Positions 9,059 through 18,228 of a stretch of 64,000 nucleotides of DNA are shown here, one piece after another. Source of the DNA: Numidum massiliense (lineage in GTDB: Bacteria > Bacillota > Bacilli > Thermoactinomycetales > Novibacillaceae); NCBI RefSeq assembly GCF_001375555.1, contig NZ_CTDZ01000009.1:2225758-2289757 (forward strand). Direction: 5' to 3'. The notes beneath the pieces are model-generated. The model made no database searches, was not told the DNA's origin, and saw only the letters and a list, made by a program, of their open reading frames with translations. Made by a program: the position numbers and the translations under genes. Each line of letters begins with the position of its first letter. The first letter of the stretch is position 1.

Positions 9059-10210
9059 TTAAGCTTTGCTAGTTTTTTTCTCCTGCTTTTGCCGCCGATA
9101 GTCGATGACCATCAGGACGATGACTCCGAGGAAGAAAAAGCTAGATATTTCAAACAGGGCTGCCGTTCCGACGAACGGTTTTAGCGCCCCCATCGCAAGT
9201 GCACTAATCCCGATGCCGAAATCGATCGCTGAGTAAAACATCCCGTTAGCGATGCCGCTCTTTTCCCGCGTCGTCCGCGCGAGAATCCACGCTTGGATCG
9301 CCGGAAGCATCGAGCCGTAACCGAGACCGAACAAAACGCCAGACAATATTAAATGTCCATTGTTTTCCGCAAGCGCCAGCGCCCACATGCCGAGAAACGC
9401 TAAGACGGCGCAAACGATCGTCAGCGACCACGGCCCGCGCCGGTCAAACCACTTACCGGTAATTGGGCGCACGACGGTTGCAGCGATGGCATTACACAAA
9501 TAAAAAAGGTAAACCTTGTCTAGCTGCTTTTCTTCAGAAAAAATGACGATGAAGGTGACGATCGCTCCGTATCCGAACGTTGTAATGAGCGTTACGAGTG
9601 CCGGAAACAAACTGTTTTTCTCGATGAGTGACCCGAAGAAAGAAAACGATTTAATAGATAACTCATTCTTAGTCACACTCTCGGGCGTTTGAAACGTTGT
9701 CGCGACAAATAGCCCCAAGGCGATTACACCCAAAATGGCTGCGACGACGATCAACTGCTCGAATGGATAGTGTTGATAGACGTAAATCCCTAAACTCGGC
9801 GCAATAATCATCCCGAGTGTTATAGAGAGACCGTAATACCCCATCCCCTCGCCGATTCGCTTCGTCGGTACGAGGTCGACTGCCGCCGTGCCGTTCGACG
9901 TCGTCGCCCACCCCCAGGCGATCCCGTGGACAAACCGCAACAACAGAAAGGCGCCGACAAGTGGAAACAGCGCATAGCAGACGGTGACGATTAAGAGCGC
10001 CACGGAACCGGAGAGCACGAGCTTTTTCCTCGTCTGGCTTTCTAAGATGAAGCCGATCAGCGGGCGGATGACGACGGCTGCGATCGAAAAAAGCGTCGTC
10101 GCCAACCCGACTGCAATTTCCGACCCGCCCAGCTGCTGCAAGTACGGAGGTACCGTCGGCACGAGCATTTGGAAACTCATAAACGTGAACAGGTTGGCAA
10201 GTATTAACAA
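9059..10210 (-). CDS. MFS transporter with an unclear start codon
   Basis: At least 383 residues with about twelve hydrophobic segments, of the drug/sugar exporter type (YwoG/YfkF-like). The annotated start is a TTG at 10210, but the frame stays open for 33 more codons upstream and continues with family-like residues (WAIRIQPKLWTKSFI just before the first helix). This extension has no ATG, GTG or TTG. The true start may be a rare codon such as the ATA 11 or 13 codons upstream, behind GGAAAG, or the original start may have been lost. Substrate unknown. Confidence 0.75.
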   Translation of the reverse strand: MLILANLFTFMSFQMLVPTVPPYLQQLGGSEIAVGLATTLFSIAAVVIRPLIGFILESQTRKKLVLSGSVALLIVTVCYALFPLVGAFLLLRFVHGIAWGWATTSNGTAAVDLVPTKRIGEGMGYYGLSITLGMIIAPSLGIYVYQHYPFEQLIVVAAILGVIALGLFVATTFQTPESVTKNELSIKSFSFFGSLIEKNSLFPALVTLITTFGYGAIVTFIVIFSEEKQLDKVYLFYLCNAIAATVVRPITGKWFDRRGPWSLTIVCAVLAFLGMWALALAENNGHLILSGVLFGLGYGSMLPAIQAWILARTTREKSGIANGMFYSAIDFGIGISALAMGALKPFVGTAALFEISSFFFLGVIVLMVIDYRRQKQEKKTSKA

Positions 10211-10377
10211 AATAAAGGACTTCGTCCATAATTTCGGTTGTATACGTATCGCCCACTTTCCGAATGAATAAGCACCATTGTACCATAAGCAAACACGTAA
10301 GGAATGATGTTAAACAGTAATACTAGCTTTATAGATTCGCTTCTCGGAAAAAAACGGCACTTTCTTCCACCATTCGC

Positions 10378-10982
10378 TTATCGTTTTTTGTACGGTAGCA
10401 CAATTTCAGCCATTGGTGGTAAATGGTCGGAAGCGTTAGTCAGTAACACTTCGGTGCGACTTATTTTAAATTTTTGGATCGAAAAAATATAGTCGATCCG
10501 GGCATACGGAGCAGATACAGCCCCCGTTTTTGCATGTTTGTACGGAGTCGGATACGTGTACGCTGCAGTTTCACTCGCAAACACATCGTTGAAATGTGAT
10601 GCGAGCCATAGTATTTCTGGACTTTGCGGATACGCGTTGAAATCGCCGACGACGATGCTGTGGCCATTTCTTTTTGTAGTGATCGCCAGTATTTCCTTAG
10701 TATGGCGCGCTCGTTCTTGTGCCGATAAACCAAGGTGAGTCGAATAAAAATATATGTCTTGACCACAGACGTTAAGACGTACTTCCAACAAACCGCGCCG
10801 TTCATGGTTGCCGCGCCTTTTCCTAGTAGAACCGCGGTATTATGTTCGTCCTTTGGCGTGCTAACGGGCTCTTGAAAGAATACCTCAACGATAAAAAACA
10901 AAAAAGTAACTGCAACAGTAAAAACAGCAGTAATAACGATCCTTACTGCCGTTCTAAATCGTGTTCTCCGCGGCTCTCTCAT
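10378..10982 (-). pseudogene. Endonuclease/exonuclease/phosphatase family gene, frameshifted and internally deleted
   Basis: The 3' part (10378-10791 and a little upstream in the same frame) encodes the C-terminal half of an EEP-fold enzyme: YSTHLGLSAQERARHTKEI, IVVGDFNAYPQS and LTNASDHLPPMAEIVL carry the catalytic Asp-Asn and Asp-His. The 5' part (start ATG 10982, GGGAG seven bases upstream) lies in another frame and encodes a short basic N-terminus and one membrane anchor (VRIVITAVFTVAVTFLFFIV). The expected central region of roughly 100 residues is missing and a TAA interrupts the 3' frame. I read this as a dead membrane-anchored nuclease or phosphatase. Confidence 0.7.
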
Positions 10983-11092
10983 TTTTCTCTCCCACAAGGT
11001 GAAAATATATGTACTAGATGAACGATACAATTATTACAATTCGCACCTAACATTTTACTATACGATCCGCATGTATGGAATGATTGAATCCT

Positions 11093-11206
11093 TTTGATGT
11101 AAACATTTGATGTAGACGTTTGAAGTAAACATTTGATGTAGACGTTTGAAGTAAACGTTTGATGTAGGCGTTTGAAGTAGACGTTTGATGTAGAAGTTTG
11201 AATAGG
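11093..11206. repeat. 13-bp tandem repeat, about 8.8 units
   Basis: The unit is TTTGAWGTARRCR. Units alternate between TTTGATGTA- and TTTGAAGTA- versions, so a 26-bp higher-order repeat is superimposed. It is a noncoding minisatellite adjacent to decayed genes. Confidence 0.9.
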
Positions 11207-11214
11207 GTTGAAGC

Positions 11215-11277
11215 AAAAAAAAGGGGCAACCTGTCAGCGTGATCACTGAGCGAAGAGCGATCACCTGGGGCAGCCCC
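11215..11277 (-). terminator. Rho-independent terminator
   Basis: GGGGC (11223-11227) pairs with GCCCC (11273-11277), with an inner GTGATC/GATCAC stem. On the minus strand the hairpin is followed by eight T residues. It ends the transcript of the decayed gene at 11292-11870. Confidence 0.85.
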
Positions 11278-11291
11278 TATCGTTTCAAATG

Positions 11292-11870
11292 TTAGTCATT
11301 TACATAAAAGTGAAGCGGGTACGTCCGGTACTTAGCAACTGGCATTTTTTCCGTCGTATAATAACCTGCTGGCGCTTCAAGGAGATCGGGAATGCGGTTT
11401 ACAACTGTGGCACACGTTAATTCAACGGTTGCCGGGCAAGCGATATTGACCACCGTTTCCGGTTCGCCGCGCAGCACCCAATCGTTACGGTCCACTTCCC
11501 CTTCGGCATACACTTTTCCGATACATTCGGTTACGACGACCGGCCCTTGGTGGGTGACGGTCGTGACGATGGCCGACATTCCCGTCGCGTGACCCGCTGG
11601 AATCGTTTTGCCTAACGTTTCCGAGTGTAAGTCGTGATCACAAGTCATTGGCACTAATTGTTGCACTGTCGATTTAATCGTCCATCCGAACTGCGAACAC
11701 AACCAGTCGTTCGCGTTGCGCATAAACGACGGAAGATCTTTGTTGCTGGCGATTTTTTCTTCGAATTCTTCTAACGAAAGCCCGGCTCCGTGTACTTCGG
11801 CTAAAGCAATGCCGTAAACAGGCAGAAAAGCGCGGAGAAAGACCCGATTCGGAAGAGCGACAGGCCTATA
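11292..11870 (-). pseudogene. 5'-truncated dihydrodipicolinate-reductase-like gene
   Basis: The open frame encodes about 190 residues resembling the C-terminal half of DapB-like/2,4-diaminopentanoate dehydrogenase-like proteins (IPAGHATGMSAIVTTVTHQG, ECIGKVYAEGEV, ATVVNRIPDLLEAPAGYYT). The frame is closed by TAG at 11871-11873, and the N-terminal NAD(P)-binding half is absent. An ATG at 11723 is internal to homologous sequence that continues upstream as GIALAEVHGAGLSLEEFEEK. The gene is therefore a fragment. It sits at the downstream border of the biosynthetic operon, and its substrate cannot be assigned. Confidence 0.6.
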
Positions 11871-12057
11871 CTAACGATTCTGCTTAACGTTCAACAGTGG
11901 CAATCTTATTCCGGCGCCGAAACGAACCGACCCATGCAAAAACGAACGAGAATAAAAGCAAAAAAACAAACCGATACGCAGACCAAAAGCAAAGCTCATA
12001 TTGCCGCCACTCTTTTTCTTTTGCTTCAGAGACAGCGGGCGACGAGAAGTTAGACCT

Positions 12058-13308
12058 TTACGCTTCGCCCATATCAACACGAATTTGCACCGTACGATCA
12101 ACCTCTTGGCAGCGGTTTATAGCTTCCTGTACGTTAGTCCCTCTAGCCACAACCCACCCAAAACGATCATACGATTCCCTTAAGCGATGTACGTAATCTC
12201 CACGTTTAACCCCTATATTAAGTTCGACAACTCCTTCTAGATGCTTAACGTCATCCTCTCCAGAAACCTCTTGAACGATGCCCTCACGCGTCGTAAAAAA
12301 ATGGATCGCCGATCCACCCTGAATTTGTGGTGAAGTCTCCAATGGTTCCACAAGCCCACAGGGCCACCCGAGCGTCATTTCTTTCATATCGACACCGTAT
12401 GCGAGACGGACTAACTCGTTAATGCGATCGCCCCCGGGGCGATCGTGAGACTCTACGATCCTCGGCCCTTTATGCGTGAGCTTAATTTCTGTATGCGCCG
12501 GACCTTCTGCGAAGGTTACTGCATCGAGGAACGTATGGACAAGGTTAACGACGAGATCGTACGTCTCCTTATCAAGTTGTGCGGGAATTGAGTGGCCAAT
12601 TTCCACCGCGTCTAGTGTTCGCTTATCGGTAACTGCTAATATCACGTGTCTTCCGTGAAATGTAAACGATTCTACGCTGATCTCCGGACCGTCGAGATAC
12701 TCTTCTAGCAAGAACGGCGATATTTTCAAGGCTTGTATCTGCCGCCATATATCCTTTAACTGCACGGTATCATCTACACGGAATACGCCAAAACTACCCG
12801 CTTCCGCCGTCGGCTTAATTACAAATGGCGTGCCATGAGTATCCCCGAAAGCGATGATATCTTCCAGCGTGTGACCAACTCGAGCAGCGACGGGACTGAT
12901 CCCTAGCGTATTTAATTTCTGCCGCATAAGGGATTTATCCTTAAGGAGCTGTACGGTTTTCGTTGAATTACCGGATAACCCTAATGCATCACGCACATGT
13001 GCGGCAGGAACAAGCGCATCCTCACTCATTGAGAGTGCACATGTAAACGGAAAGATAGTCTGTAACGTCTTCGCGATTGGAATGAGGACATTATTGTCTC
13101 TGTAATCAATTAGAACAACCTTATCGACGTAGTCTAACAACATATCATTGAATTTATTCTTTTGTTGAATGTAGAGGACTTCTAAATCGAGAGACTTGGC
13201 CTTTTGCAATGTCTCCAGCGCCTCCCGCCCTCCGCCGATGTAAAGGATTCGCTTTCCCGACGACATTTTGCCGCATTCCCCTTCCGAATGATTGGTTTCA
13301 CAACACAT
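12058..13308 (-). CDS. ATP-grasp ligase, last gene of the biosynthetic operon
   Basis: Up to 416 residues. An N-terminal Rossmann-like domain (KRILYIGGGREALETLQKA) precedes an ATP-grasp domain: the ATP-lysine motif GTPFVIKPTAEAGSFGV, FLLEEYLDGPEISVESFT, and the metal ligands EGPAHTEIKLT...GPRIVESHDRPGGDRI. This is the BacD/carboxylate-amine ligase branch, which activates a carboxylate as acyl phosphate and joins it to an amine. The start could be ATG 13308 (GGGGA eight bases upstream) or ATG 13266. It is a paralogue of the other ATP-grasp protein at 18225-19433 (same Cys-rich start region absent there). Together they suggest two peptide-bond-forming steps; the substrates are inferred to be products of the upstream enzymes. 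Confidence 0.82.
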   Translation of the reverse strand: MCCETNHSEGECGKMSSGKRILYIGGGREALETLQKAKSLDLEVLYIQQKNKFNDMLLDYVDKVVLIDYRDNNVLIPIAKTLQTIFPFTCALSMSEDALVPAAHVRDALGLSGNSTKTVQLLKDKSLMRQKLNTLGISPVAARVGHTLEDIIAFGDTHGTPFVIKPTAEAGSFGVFRVDDTVQLKDIWRQIQALKISPFLLEEYLDGPEISVESFTFHGRHVILAVTDKRTLDAVEIGHSIPAQLDKETYDLVVNLVHTFLDAVTFAEGPAHTEIKLTHKGPRIVESHDRPGGDRINELVRLAYGVDMKEMTLGWPCGLVEPLETSPQIQGGSAIHFFTTREGIVQEVSGEDDVKHLEGVVELNIGVKRGDYVHRLRESYDRFGWVVARGTNVQEAINRCQEVDRTVQIRVDMGEA

Positions 13309-13322
13309 GCGTTCATTCCCCG

Positions 13323-13356
13323 GCTAGTGATCGGCAGGCCTTCGCCGATCACTAGC
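13323..13356. repeat. 13-bp perfect inverted repeat between operon genes
   Basis: GCTAGTGATCGGC and GCCGATCACTAGC enclose an 8-nt loop between the flavin monooxygenase and the last ATP-grasp gene. No T-run follows on the minus strand, so an mRNA-stability or processing element is more likely than a terminator. Confidence 0.6.
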
Positions 13357-13371
13357 GTTATTCCTTGGCTG

Positions 13372-14730
13372 TTATTCTGTGTATAAAGAAGGTTCTTTCT
13401 GTACGACATAGTTCGGACGTTCCAAACCGAGGTTCTCGCGCAACGTCGTCCCCTCGTAATCTTCGCGAAACAACCCGCGATTCTGTAATTCGGGTACAAC
13501 CATTTCTACAAAATCTGTTAGGCCGTCCGGCAGGTAGGGTGGCATAATGTTAAACCCATCTGCCGCACCGTTAACGAACCAATCCTCTAACTCGTCTGCA
13601 ATAGTCTGTGGCGTTCCCAAAATAAAACGATGCCCACGAGAACCCGTAACAGAGAGATAGAGCTGGCGGATGGTCAATCCTTCGCGACGCGCTTGTTCGT
13701 AAATAAGTTTTTGGCGGCTCGTACTCCCCTCTGTTTCAGGCAACTCGGGTAGCGGACCGTCCAGCGGATATTGCGAAATATCCACGTCGCCTAACAATCC
13801 CGTAAGTAAACCGAGTCCGACAACTGGGTCGACCAAATCCTGCAACGTCCTATACTTTTCCTCCGCTTCGGCTTTCGTCCGACCGATGACGGGAAATACA
13901 CCCGGAAGGATCTTCACTTGATCTGGCGAACGACCGTAATTTGCGGCCTGTTTTTTCATGTTACTGTAAAACGTTTGCGCCTGTTCAAGAGTCTGGTGAG
14001 CTGTAAATACTACCTCTGCCCAACGTGCGGCGAAATCTTGTCCATCTTTCGACGCGCCTGCTTGTACAATTACCGGATATCCCTGCGGGGGGCGCGCCAC
14101 ATTTAACGGTCCACGGACAGAAAAAAATTCACCCTTATGGTTTAAAATATGTAGCTTCTTCGGATCAAAGTAACGCCCAGATTGTTTGTTGTATAGAAAG
14201 GCATCGTCTTCCCAACTGTCCCACAATCCAGTGACAACCTCCATAAATTCCCGTGCCCGCCGATACCTCGTCCTATGTGTCGGCTGCTTGTCTAGGTTGA
14301 AATTTTGTGCCTCTACGTCCGTAACAGAAGTGACGACGTTCCACCCGGAGCGGCCACCGCTAAGGTAATCCAACGAGGCGAATTTGCGCGCAATGTGAAA
14401 CGGCTCGTTGTAAGTGGTCGAGGCGGTAGCGGCTAAGCCGATATGCTTAGTAACGACTGCGAGTGCCGACAGTAAAGTCAATGGTTCAAAGTGGACGATA
14501 CGCCCCCAGCGGCTTAACTCGTCTTCGTCTTTATAGTGGGTACGAATACCTACCCCGTCAGACAGAAAGACCATGTCGAACTTTCCGCGCTCCGCCGTCT
14601 GAACGAGTGAACGGTAATAATGAAAATCGAGTCCGCCATCGGGTTGCGCATTTGGGTGACGCCACGCCGCCACGTGGTGACCCGGAGCTGGTAGAAAAGC
14701 CCCCAGTTTGAGCATCCTTTGTTTTACCAT
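13372..14730 (-). CDS. Bacterial-luciferase-like FMNH2-dependent monooxygenase, NtaA/SnaA/DmoA family
   Basis: About 452 residues, the usual length for this family. Markers include HHVAAWRHPNAQPDGG near the N-terminus, ERGKFDMVFLSDG, TYNEPFHIARKFASLDYLSGGRSGWNVVTS (quoted in two parts: TYNEPFHIARKF and DYLSGGRSGWNVVTS), and YPVIVQAGASKDGQDFAA. The family uses reduced flavin and O2, supplied by a separate reductase, to oxidise C-N or C-S bonds or heteroatoms. I place the start at ATG 14730 because AAGGAG lies nine bases upstream. In this operon it probably tailors the amino acid or the peptide product. No flavin reductase gene is seen nearby. Confidence 0.88.
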   Translation of the reverse strand: MVKQRMLKLGAFLPAPGHHVAAWRHPNAQPDGGLDFHYYRSLVQTAERGKFDMVFLSDGVGIRTHYKDEDELSRWGRIVHFEPLTLLSALAVVTKHIGLAATASTTYNEPFHIARKFASLDYLSGGRSGWNVVTSVTDVEAQNFNLDKQPTHRTRYRRAREFMEVVTGLWDSWEDDAFLYNKQSGRYFDPKKLHILNHKGEFFSVRGPLNVARPPQGYPVIVQAGASKDGQDFAARWAEVVFTAHQTLEQAQTFYSNMKKQAANYGRSPDQVKILPGVFPVIGRTKAEAEEKYRTLQDLVDPVVGLGLLTGLLGDVDISQYPLDGPLPELPETEGSTSRQKLIYEQARREGLTIRQLYLSVTGSRGHRFILGTPQTIADELEDWFVNGAADGFNIMPPYLPDGLTDFVEMVVPELQNRGLFREDYEGTTLRENLGLERPNYVVQKEPSLYTE

Positions 14731-14853
14731 ACTTTTCAACTCCTTTTTAATAAACCCATTCGGCCACTGCTAGTCTGTCATCGCATCAACCGATCGATTA
14801 GAAACGTGCTCGCTCGTAACCGTGCAAGCGCTCCTAGTAAAAAAACAGTGCCA

Positions 14854-15816
14854 TTAAGACAGTACTCTTATAGGAGAGTCAGTTAGAAAGGCCTGTATGT
14901 TCTCCACTACTTCACGGTAATACGTCTGGTAATTCGCTTGCGACACATACCCGATATGCGGGGTACAAAGAACGTTAGGCAGCAAACGAAAGATATCGTT
15001 CTCCGGCAGAGGCTCCGTCTCGAACACATCAATGCCTGCACCGGCAATCCAGCGGTTTTGTAGCGCCTCTATGAGCGCCGCTCGATCGACAATGGACGCG
15101 CGCGACGTATTGATTAAATATGCCGAAGGGCGCATAAGCTTAAGTTCTGTAGCCCCGATCAAACCTCTCGTTCGTTCACTCAACTTAAGGTGGATCGAGA
15201 CAAAATCACTGCTCGCAAGCAATTCCTCTTTCGACGTGGCTAGGCTTACCCCTACGTCTTCAGCCCGTTCTTTAGTCAAATTTTCACTCCACGCGACGAC
15301 TTCCATGCCGAAGGCGAGACCGATACGCGCAACCTGACTACCAATCTTTCCAAGGCCGAGTAGCCCGAGTCGTTTACCATATAAATCCTCCCCAACCGTG
15401 CTTTGCCACGGACCATTGTGGCGTAAGGCATCATTTTCTTGTACGATATGGCGTGCAAGCCCGAGGATGAGTGCCCACGTTAACTCAGTCGGGGGCTGGG
15501 AACTACTTTTTGTCCCGCAAACGACGACACCGTGTGCAGCGGCAGCTGCCAAATCGATCGACGCATTGCGCATACCTGTTGTAATCAATAACTTTAGTTG
15601 CGGCAGACGCTTAAAAAGCGATGCGCGAAAAGGCGTTCTTTCCCGCATAATCACGACAATTTCACAGTCGTCAATCGCCTGTACGAGATCATCTTCCTTA
15701 TCAATATGTTTGTAAAAGGGTCTAACCTCTACTGTATCCGCAATCTTTGACCAATCGGCTACGGTTAATGCCACCTGCTGGTAATCATCCAATACCGCAC
15801 AGCGAAATTTTTTCAT
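14854..15816 (-). CDS. D-2-hydroxyacid dehydrogenase (NAD-dependent)
   Basis: 320 residues. The NAD-binding loop is LGLLGLGKIGSQVAR, and the catalytic triad is visible as Arg in NTSRASIVD, Glu in DVFETEPLPEND and His in CTPHIGYVS. The family interconverts 2-oxo acids and D-2-hydroxy acids. The ATG overlaps the stop of the upstream epimerase gene (ATGA), so the two are translationally coupled. In context it could reduce or oxidise a 2-oxo/2-hydroxy di- or tricarboxylate intermediate made by the citrate-synthase/aconitase-like pair; the direction and substrate are inference. Confidence 0.88.
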   Translation of the reverse strand: MKKFRCAVLDDYQQVALTVADWSKIADTVEVRPFYKHIDKEDDLVQAIDDCEIVVIMRERTPFRASLFKRLPQLKLLITTGMRNASIDLAAAAAHGVVVCGTKSSSQPPTELTWALILGLARHIVQENDALRHNGPWQSTVGEDLYGKRLGLLGLGKIGSQVARIGLAFGMEVVAWSENLTKERAEDVGVSLATSKEELLASSDFVSIHLKLSERTRGLIGATELKLMRPSAYLINTSRASIVDRAALIEALQNRWIAGAGIDVFETEPLPENDIFRLLPNVLCTPHIGYVSQANYQTYYREVVENIQAFLTDSPIRVLS

Positions 15817-16934
15817 TGTTGTTCTACCTCCGTTCGAGTTTTCCGATACTTCTCAGACTGCGTCGTCACACCGATTCCTGGCTTTTCCGGTAACAAAATC
15901 TGACCGCGTACAACGGTCATCCCACTGTAGGGATCATCGGACAAGTCGAGGTGTCCGTCAAGATCTAAGTAGTCGGCAAGCCCTGCCAGTTGCGCCATCG
16001 CTGTAATACCGACGACACTCTCTGTCTTACAGCCAAGCATAACTGCAAACCCTAAACGGCGCGCTAACCGTATCATTTCTAAGGCTCGACGTAAACCGCC
16101 GCACTTGAGAAGCTTGATATTAATAACGTCGGCACAATCTTTGACCCGCAGCACATCTTGAGGTCCGAAACAATCTTCGTCCACCACAATCGGAATCGGC
16201 GAATACTCGCGGACAACGCGTAAACACTCAAGTAAGCCAGCTCGAATGGGCTGCTCTAAAAGCTCCACACCGCATTCGTAGAATACTTCTGAGGCAGCAA
16301 CAGCCTCTTTGGCATCCTCCCAAGAGCCGTTGCCGTCGATCCAGATGCGACCGGCATACACGTCCCGAAGACGGCGAACGAGATGGACGTCATGCGCAGC
16401 TGTCAACTTGATTTTAAGAATCGGCCACTGTGCAAATTGCTGCACGCGTTCGATTAACTCTTGCTCATGCCTAACACCGACAGAGAGGCCAGTCGACGGC
16501 AACGGTAAACCGTCGAACCCCCATAATCGATGAAGGGGCAAACCGACGACCTTGCCGAGGAGGTCGTGAAGCGCCATGTCCACCGCAGCAACAACTGTTG
16601 GTTGCCCTGGCACAACGGCTTCGACCAGATCAAGAAGGTGCTCGATCTCAAAAGGTGTTGCGCCGCTGAAAAGTTTCGCACATTTGGCGAGCGCCTCCTG
16701 CACAGTATGGGCGTGCATGCCGTACTCTTTCGCAAAGACAGCGGTTCCTATCCCTACATACCGTTCCCAATGCAGATGAACGACCATCTGGCGAACGTTT
16801 GTCACACTTCCTTTGTTGCTGACAAACGGTTCATCGAGGTGTAGGTTCAATATATCGAGGGTCAGTTTTATAAGACTCACCTCCTCTCTAACTCTCTGTA
16901 GTCCCCCCACATGCATACATTCCCCCGTCGCCAT
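15813..16934 (-). CDS. Enolase-superfamily epimerase (dipeptide epimerase / MLE-like)
   Basis: Up to 373 residues with the mandelate-racemase/muconate-lactonizing fold. Catalytic residues are all visible: Lys-x-Lys in ILKIKLTAAHD, metal ligands Asp in WIDGNGSW, Glu in ELLEQPI and Asp in VVDEDCF, and the second acid/base Lys in NIKLLKCGGLRRA. This set matches L-Ala-D/L-Glu-type dipeptide epimerases, which invert the alpha carbon of a dipeptide residue. ATG 16934 is eight bases from the upstream stop. A strong GGAGGTGA lies further in, at about codon 18, with no canonical start at the right distance, so the start is uncertain. The gene supports a di- or tripeptide as the pathway product. Confidence 0.85.
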   Translation of the reverse strand: MATGECMHVGGLQRVREEVSLIKLTLDILNLHLDEPFVSNKGSVTNVRQMVVHLHWERYVGIGTAVFAKEYGMHAHTVQEALAKCAKLFSGATPFEIEHLLDLVEAVVPGQPTVVAAVDMALHDLLGKVVGLPLHRLWGFDGLPLPSTGLSVGVRHEQELIERVQQFAQWPILKIKLTAAHDVHLVRRLRDVYAGRIWIDGNGSWEDAKEAVAASEVFYECGVELLEQPIRAGLLECLRVVREYSPIPIVVDEDCFGPQDVLRVKDCADVINIKLLKCGGLRRALEMIRLARRLGFAVMLGCKTESVVGITAMAQLAGLADYLDLDGHLDLSDDPYSGMTVVRGQILLPEKPGIGVTTQSEKYRKTRTEVEQQ

Positions 16935-16941
16935 TCACAAC

Positions 16942-18228
16942 CTATCCTCTTCCCGTCGTCACATGCTTTCCTTGCGGGTGTTCCCCCAACAAGTTTGCTC
17001 CCAATACACGAGAAAGTCCGAATACGATCGCGATCGCTGTAAACGCTAAGCAAATACCGCCGCTTAGTATGAACGCCCACTCTAGAGAGAAGTCTAGTGT
17101 TTTAGAAACTAGTGGGACTAAAGCTGCTGCGGTAACCGACGTTAGCAAATTGCGCGCAGTGCCAATCCGACCTTTAATCGGCCGTCCTTGGACTCTGAGC
17201 TGCAAGGTAGTCATTAACACGGTCCAAGATATCGTGTTGCACGCACCTATTCCGAAAGTTAAACCTAACGTTAGCCATGTTTGATCGGTAAGACCTAGCA
17301 ACAGGAAACATACGGCTTGACCACCAACACCGATGACGACTGTCGTATGCGACCCCCAACGGTTCGTTAGCGGTGCAACTACGACAGCTGTCGCCATCGC
17401 GCCGACAGCGAAGGCGCCGTCCACGATTGAGAGCCAGTAAGCGCTACCGCCGTACCTTACTGCCACAAGTGGAACTAATACAAGATTGAACAAGATGACG
17501 GCAAGCGAGTCGACAGTGTTCAACATAAGGTGCCATCCGAGCCCAATTTCTCGCCGAAGAAGCAAGAAAAATTCACGCCATTCCTTTAGTAACTGTTTCC
17601 ATGAAATACGTGGTGACATGCCGGTTGCGCGTACTATCTCCGCATGGGGAACAGTGATGAAACTTATTGACACGGCAGAAAAAATAAATGTCACTCCATT
17701 TATCAAAAACGCAGCTGGTGCCCCCCAATAATGAATAACCACACCGGCCAAAGCGACACCCAACAGCTGTCCCCCTTGTAGACAAATATTCGAATAGCCG
17801 TTAAAACGGCCGAGTGACTCGCTCGACATCACTGCTGGCGCTAAAGCAAATGTTGCCGCGCGGTAAAAAGGTTGGGTCACTTTAATACTTAACGTCATCA
17901 GCATGATCCATAAAAACACATTGTGCGAAACGAGCATGGCCAGCGCAAAGCCGATTAACAATCCGCCGCGTATCAGTTCAACTTGGACACACGTACGTTT
18001 CGGATCGCTACGATCAACTTTAGGACCAGCGACCACTTGCATCAGGAAGCTGATGACTTGCTCAAAAATGATAACGGCACCAAAGGCGGCAACTGATCCC
18101 GTACTGTCGTACAGAAGCTTGCCGGTGGCAAGCGTATGCATCCCGTTTCCCACAGTCGTCACGAGTGTTGCGGCCAACAGCCAACGGCCAGCTGGGGGCA
18201 CGCCTAAACGGCCCGCAAACTTACTCAT
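16942..18228 (-). CDS. MFS exporter within the biosynthetic operon
   Basis: 428 residues with about twelve membrane segments, of the MFS_3/enterobactin-macrolide exporter type (GPKVDRSDPKRTCVQVELIRG is the cytoplasmic loop 2-3 motif region). Its ATG overlaps the stop of the upstream ATP-grasp gene by four bases. Co-translation with the ligase and epimerase suggests that it exports, and gives self-resistance to, the operon's product, as BacE does for bacilysin. Confidence 0.85.
   Translation of the reverse strand: MSKFAGRLGVPPAGRWLLAATLVTTVGNGMHTLATGKLLYDSTGSVAAFGAVIIFEQVISFLMQVVAGPKVDRSDPKRTCVQVELIRGGLLIGFALAMLVSHNVFLWIMLMTLSIKVTQPFYRAATFALAPAVMSSESLGRFNGYSNICLQGGQLLGVALAGVVIHYWGAPAAFLINGVTFIFSAVSISFITVPHAEIVRATGMSPRISWKQLLKEWREFFLLLRREIGLGWHLMLNTVDSLAVILFNLVLVPLVAVRYGGSAYWLSIVDGAFAVGAMATAVVVAPLTNRWGSHTTVVIGVGGQAVCFLLLGLTDQTWLTLGLTFGIGACNTISWTVLMTTLQLRVQGRPIKGRIGTARNLLTSVTAAALVPLVSKTLDFSLEWAFILSGGICLAFTAIAIVFGLSRVLGANLLGEHPQGKHVTTGRG

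Larger units (their letters stand above)
10983..11291. other. Gene-free stretch with a minisatellite and a terminator
   Basis: Holds the 13-bp tandem array (11093-11206) and the terminator hairpin (11223-11277). Short frames through the array on the minus strand merely reflect the repeat and have no ribosome-binding site. Confidence 0.6.

Noticed and set aside
9669-10292. Long alternative minus-strand frame overlapping the MFS gene start
   Set aside because: Arg-rich, no family, and out of frame with a clear membrane transporter; it only shares the region that lacks a start codon.
11871-12101. Small minus-strand frame with a hydrophobic stretch after the last ATP-grasp gene
   Set aside because: Overlaps the end of the ATP-grasp gene, has a weak ribosome-binding site and irregular composition.
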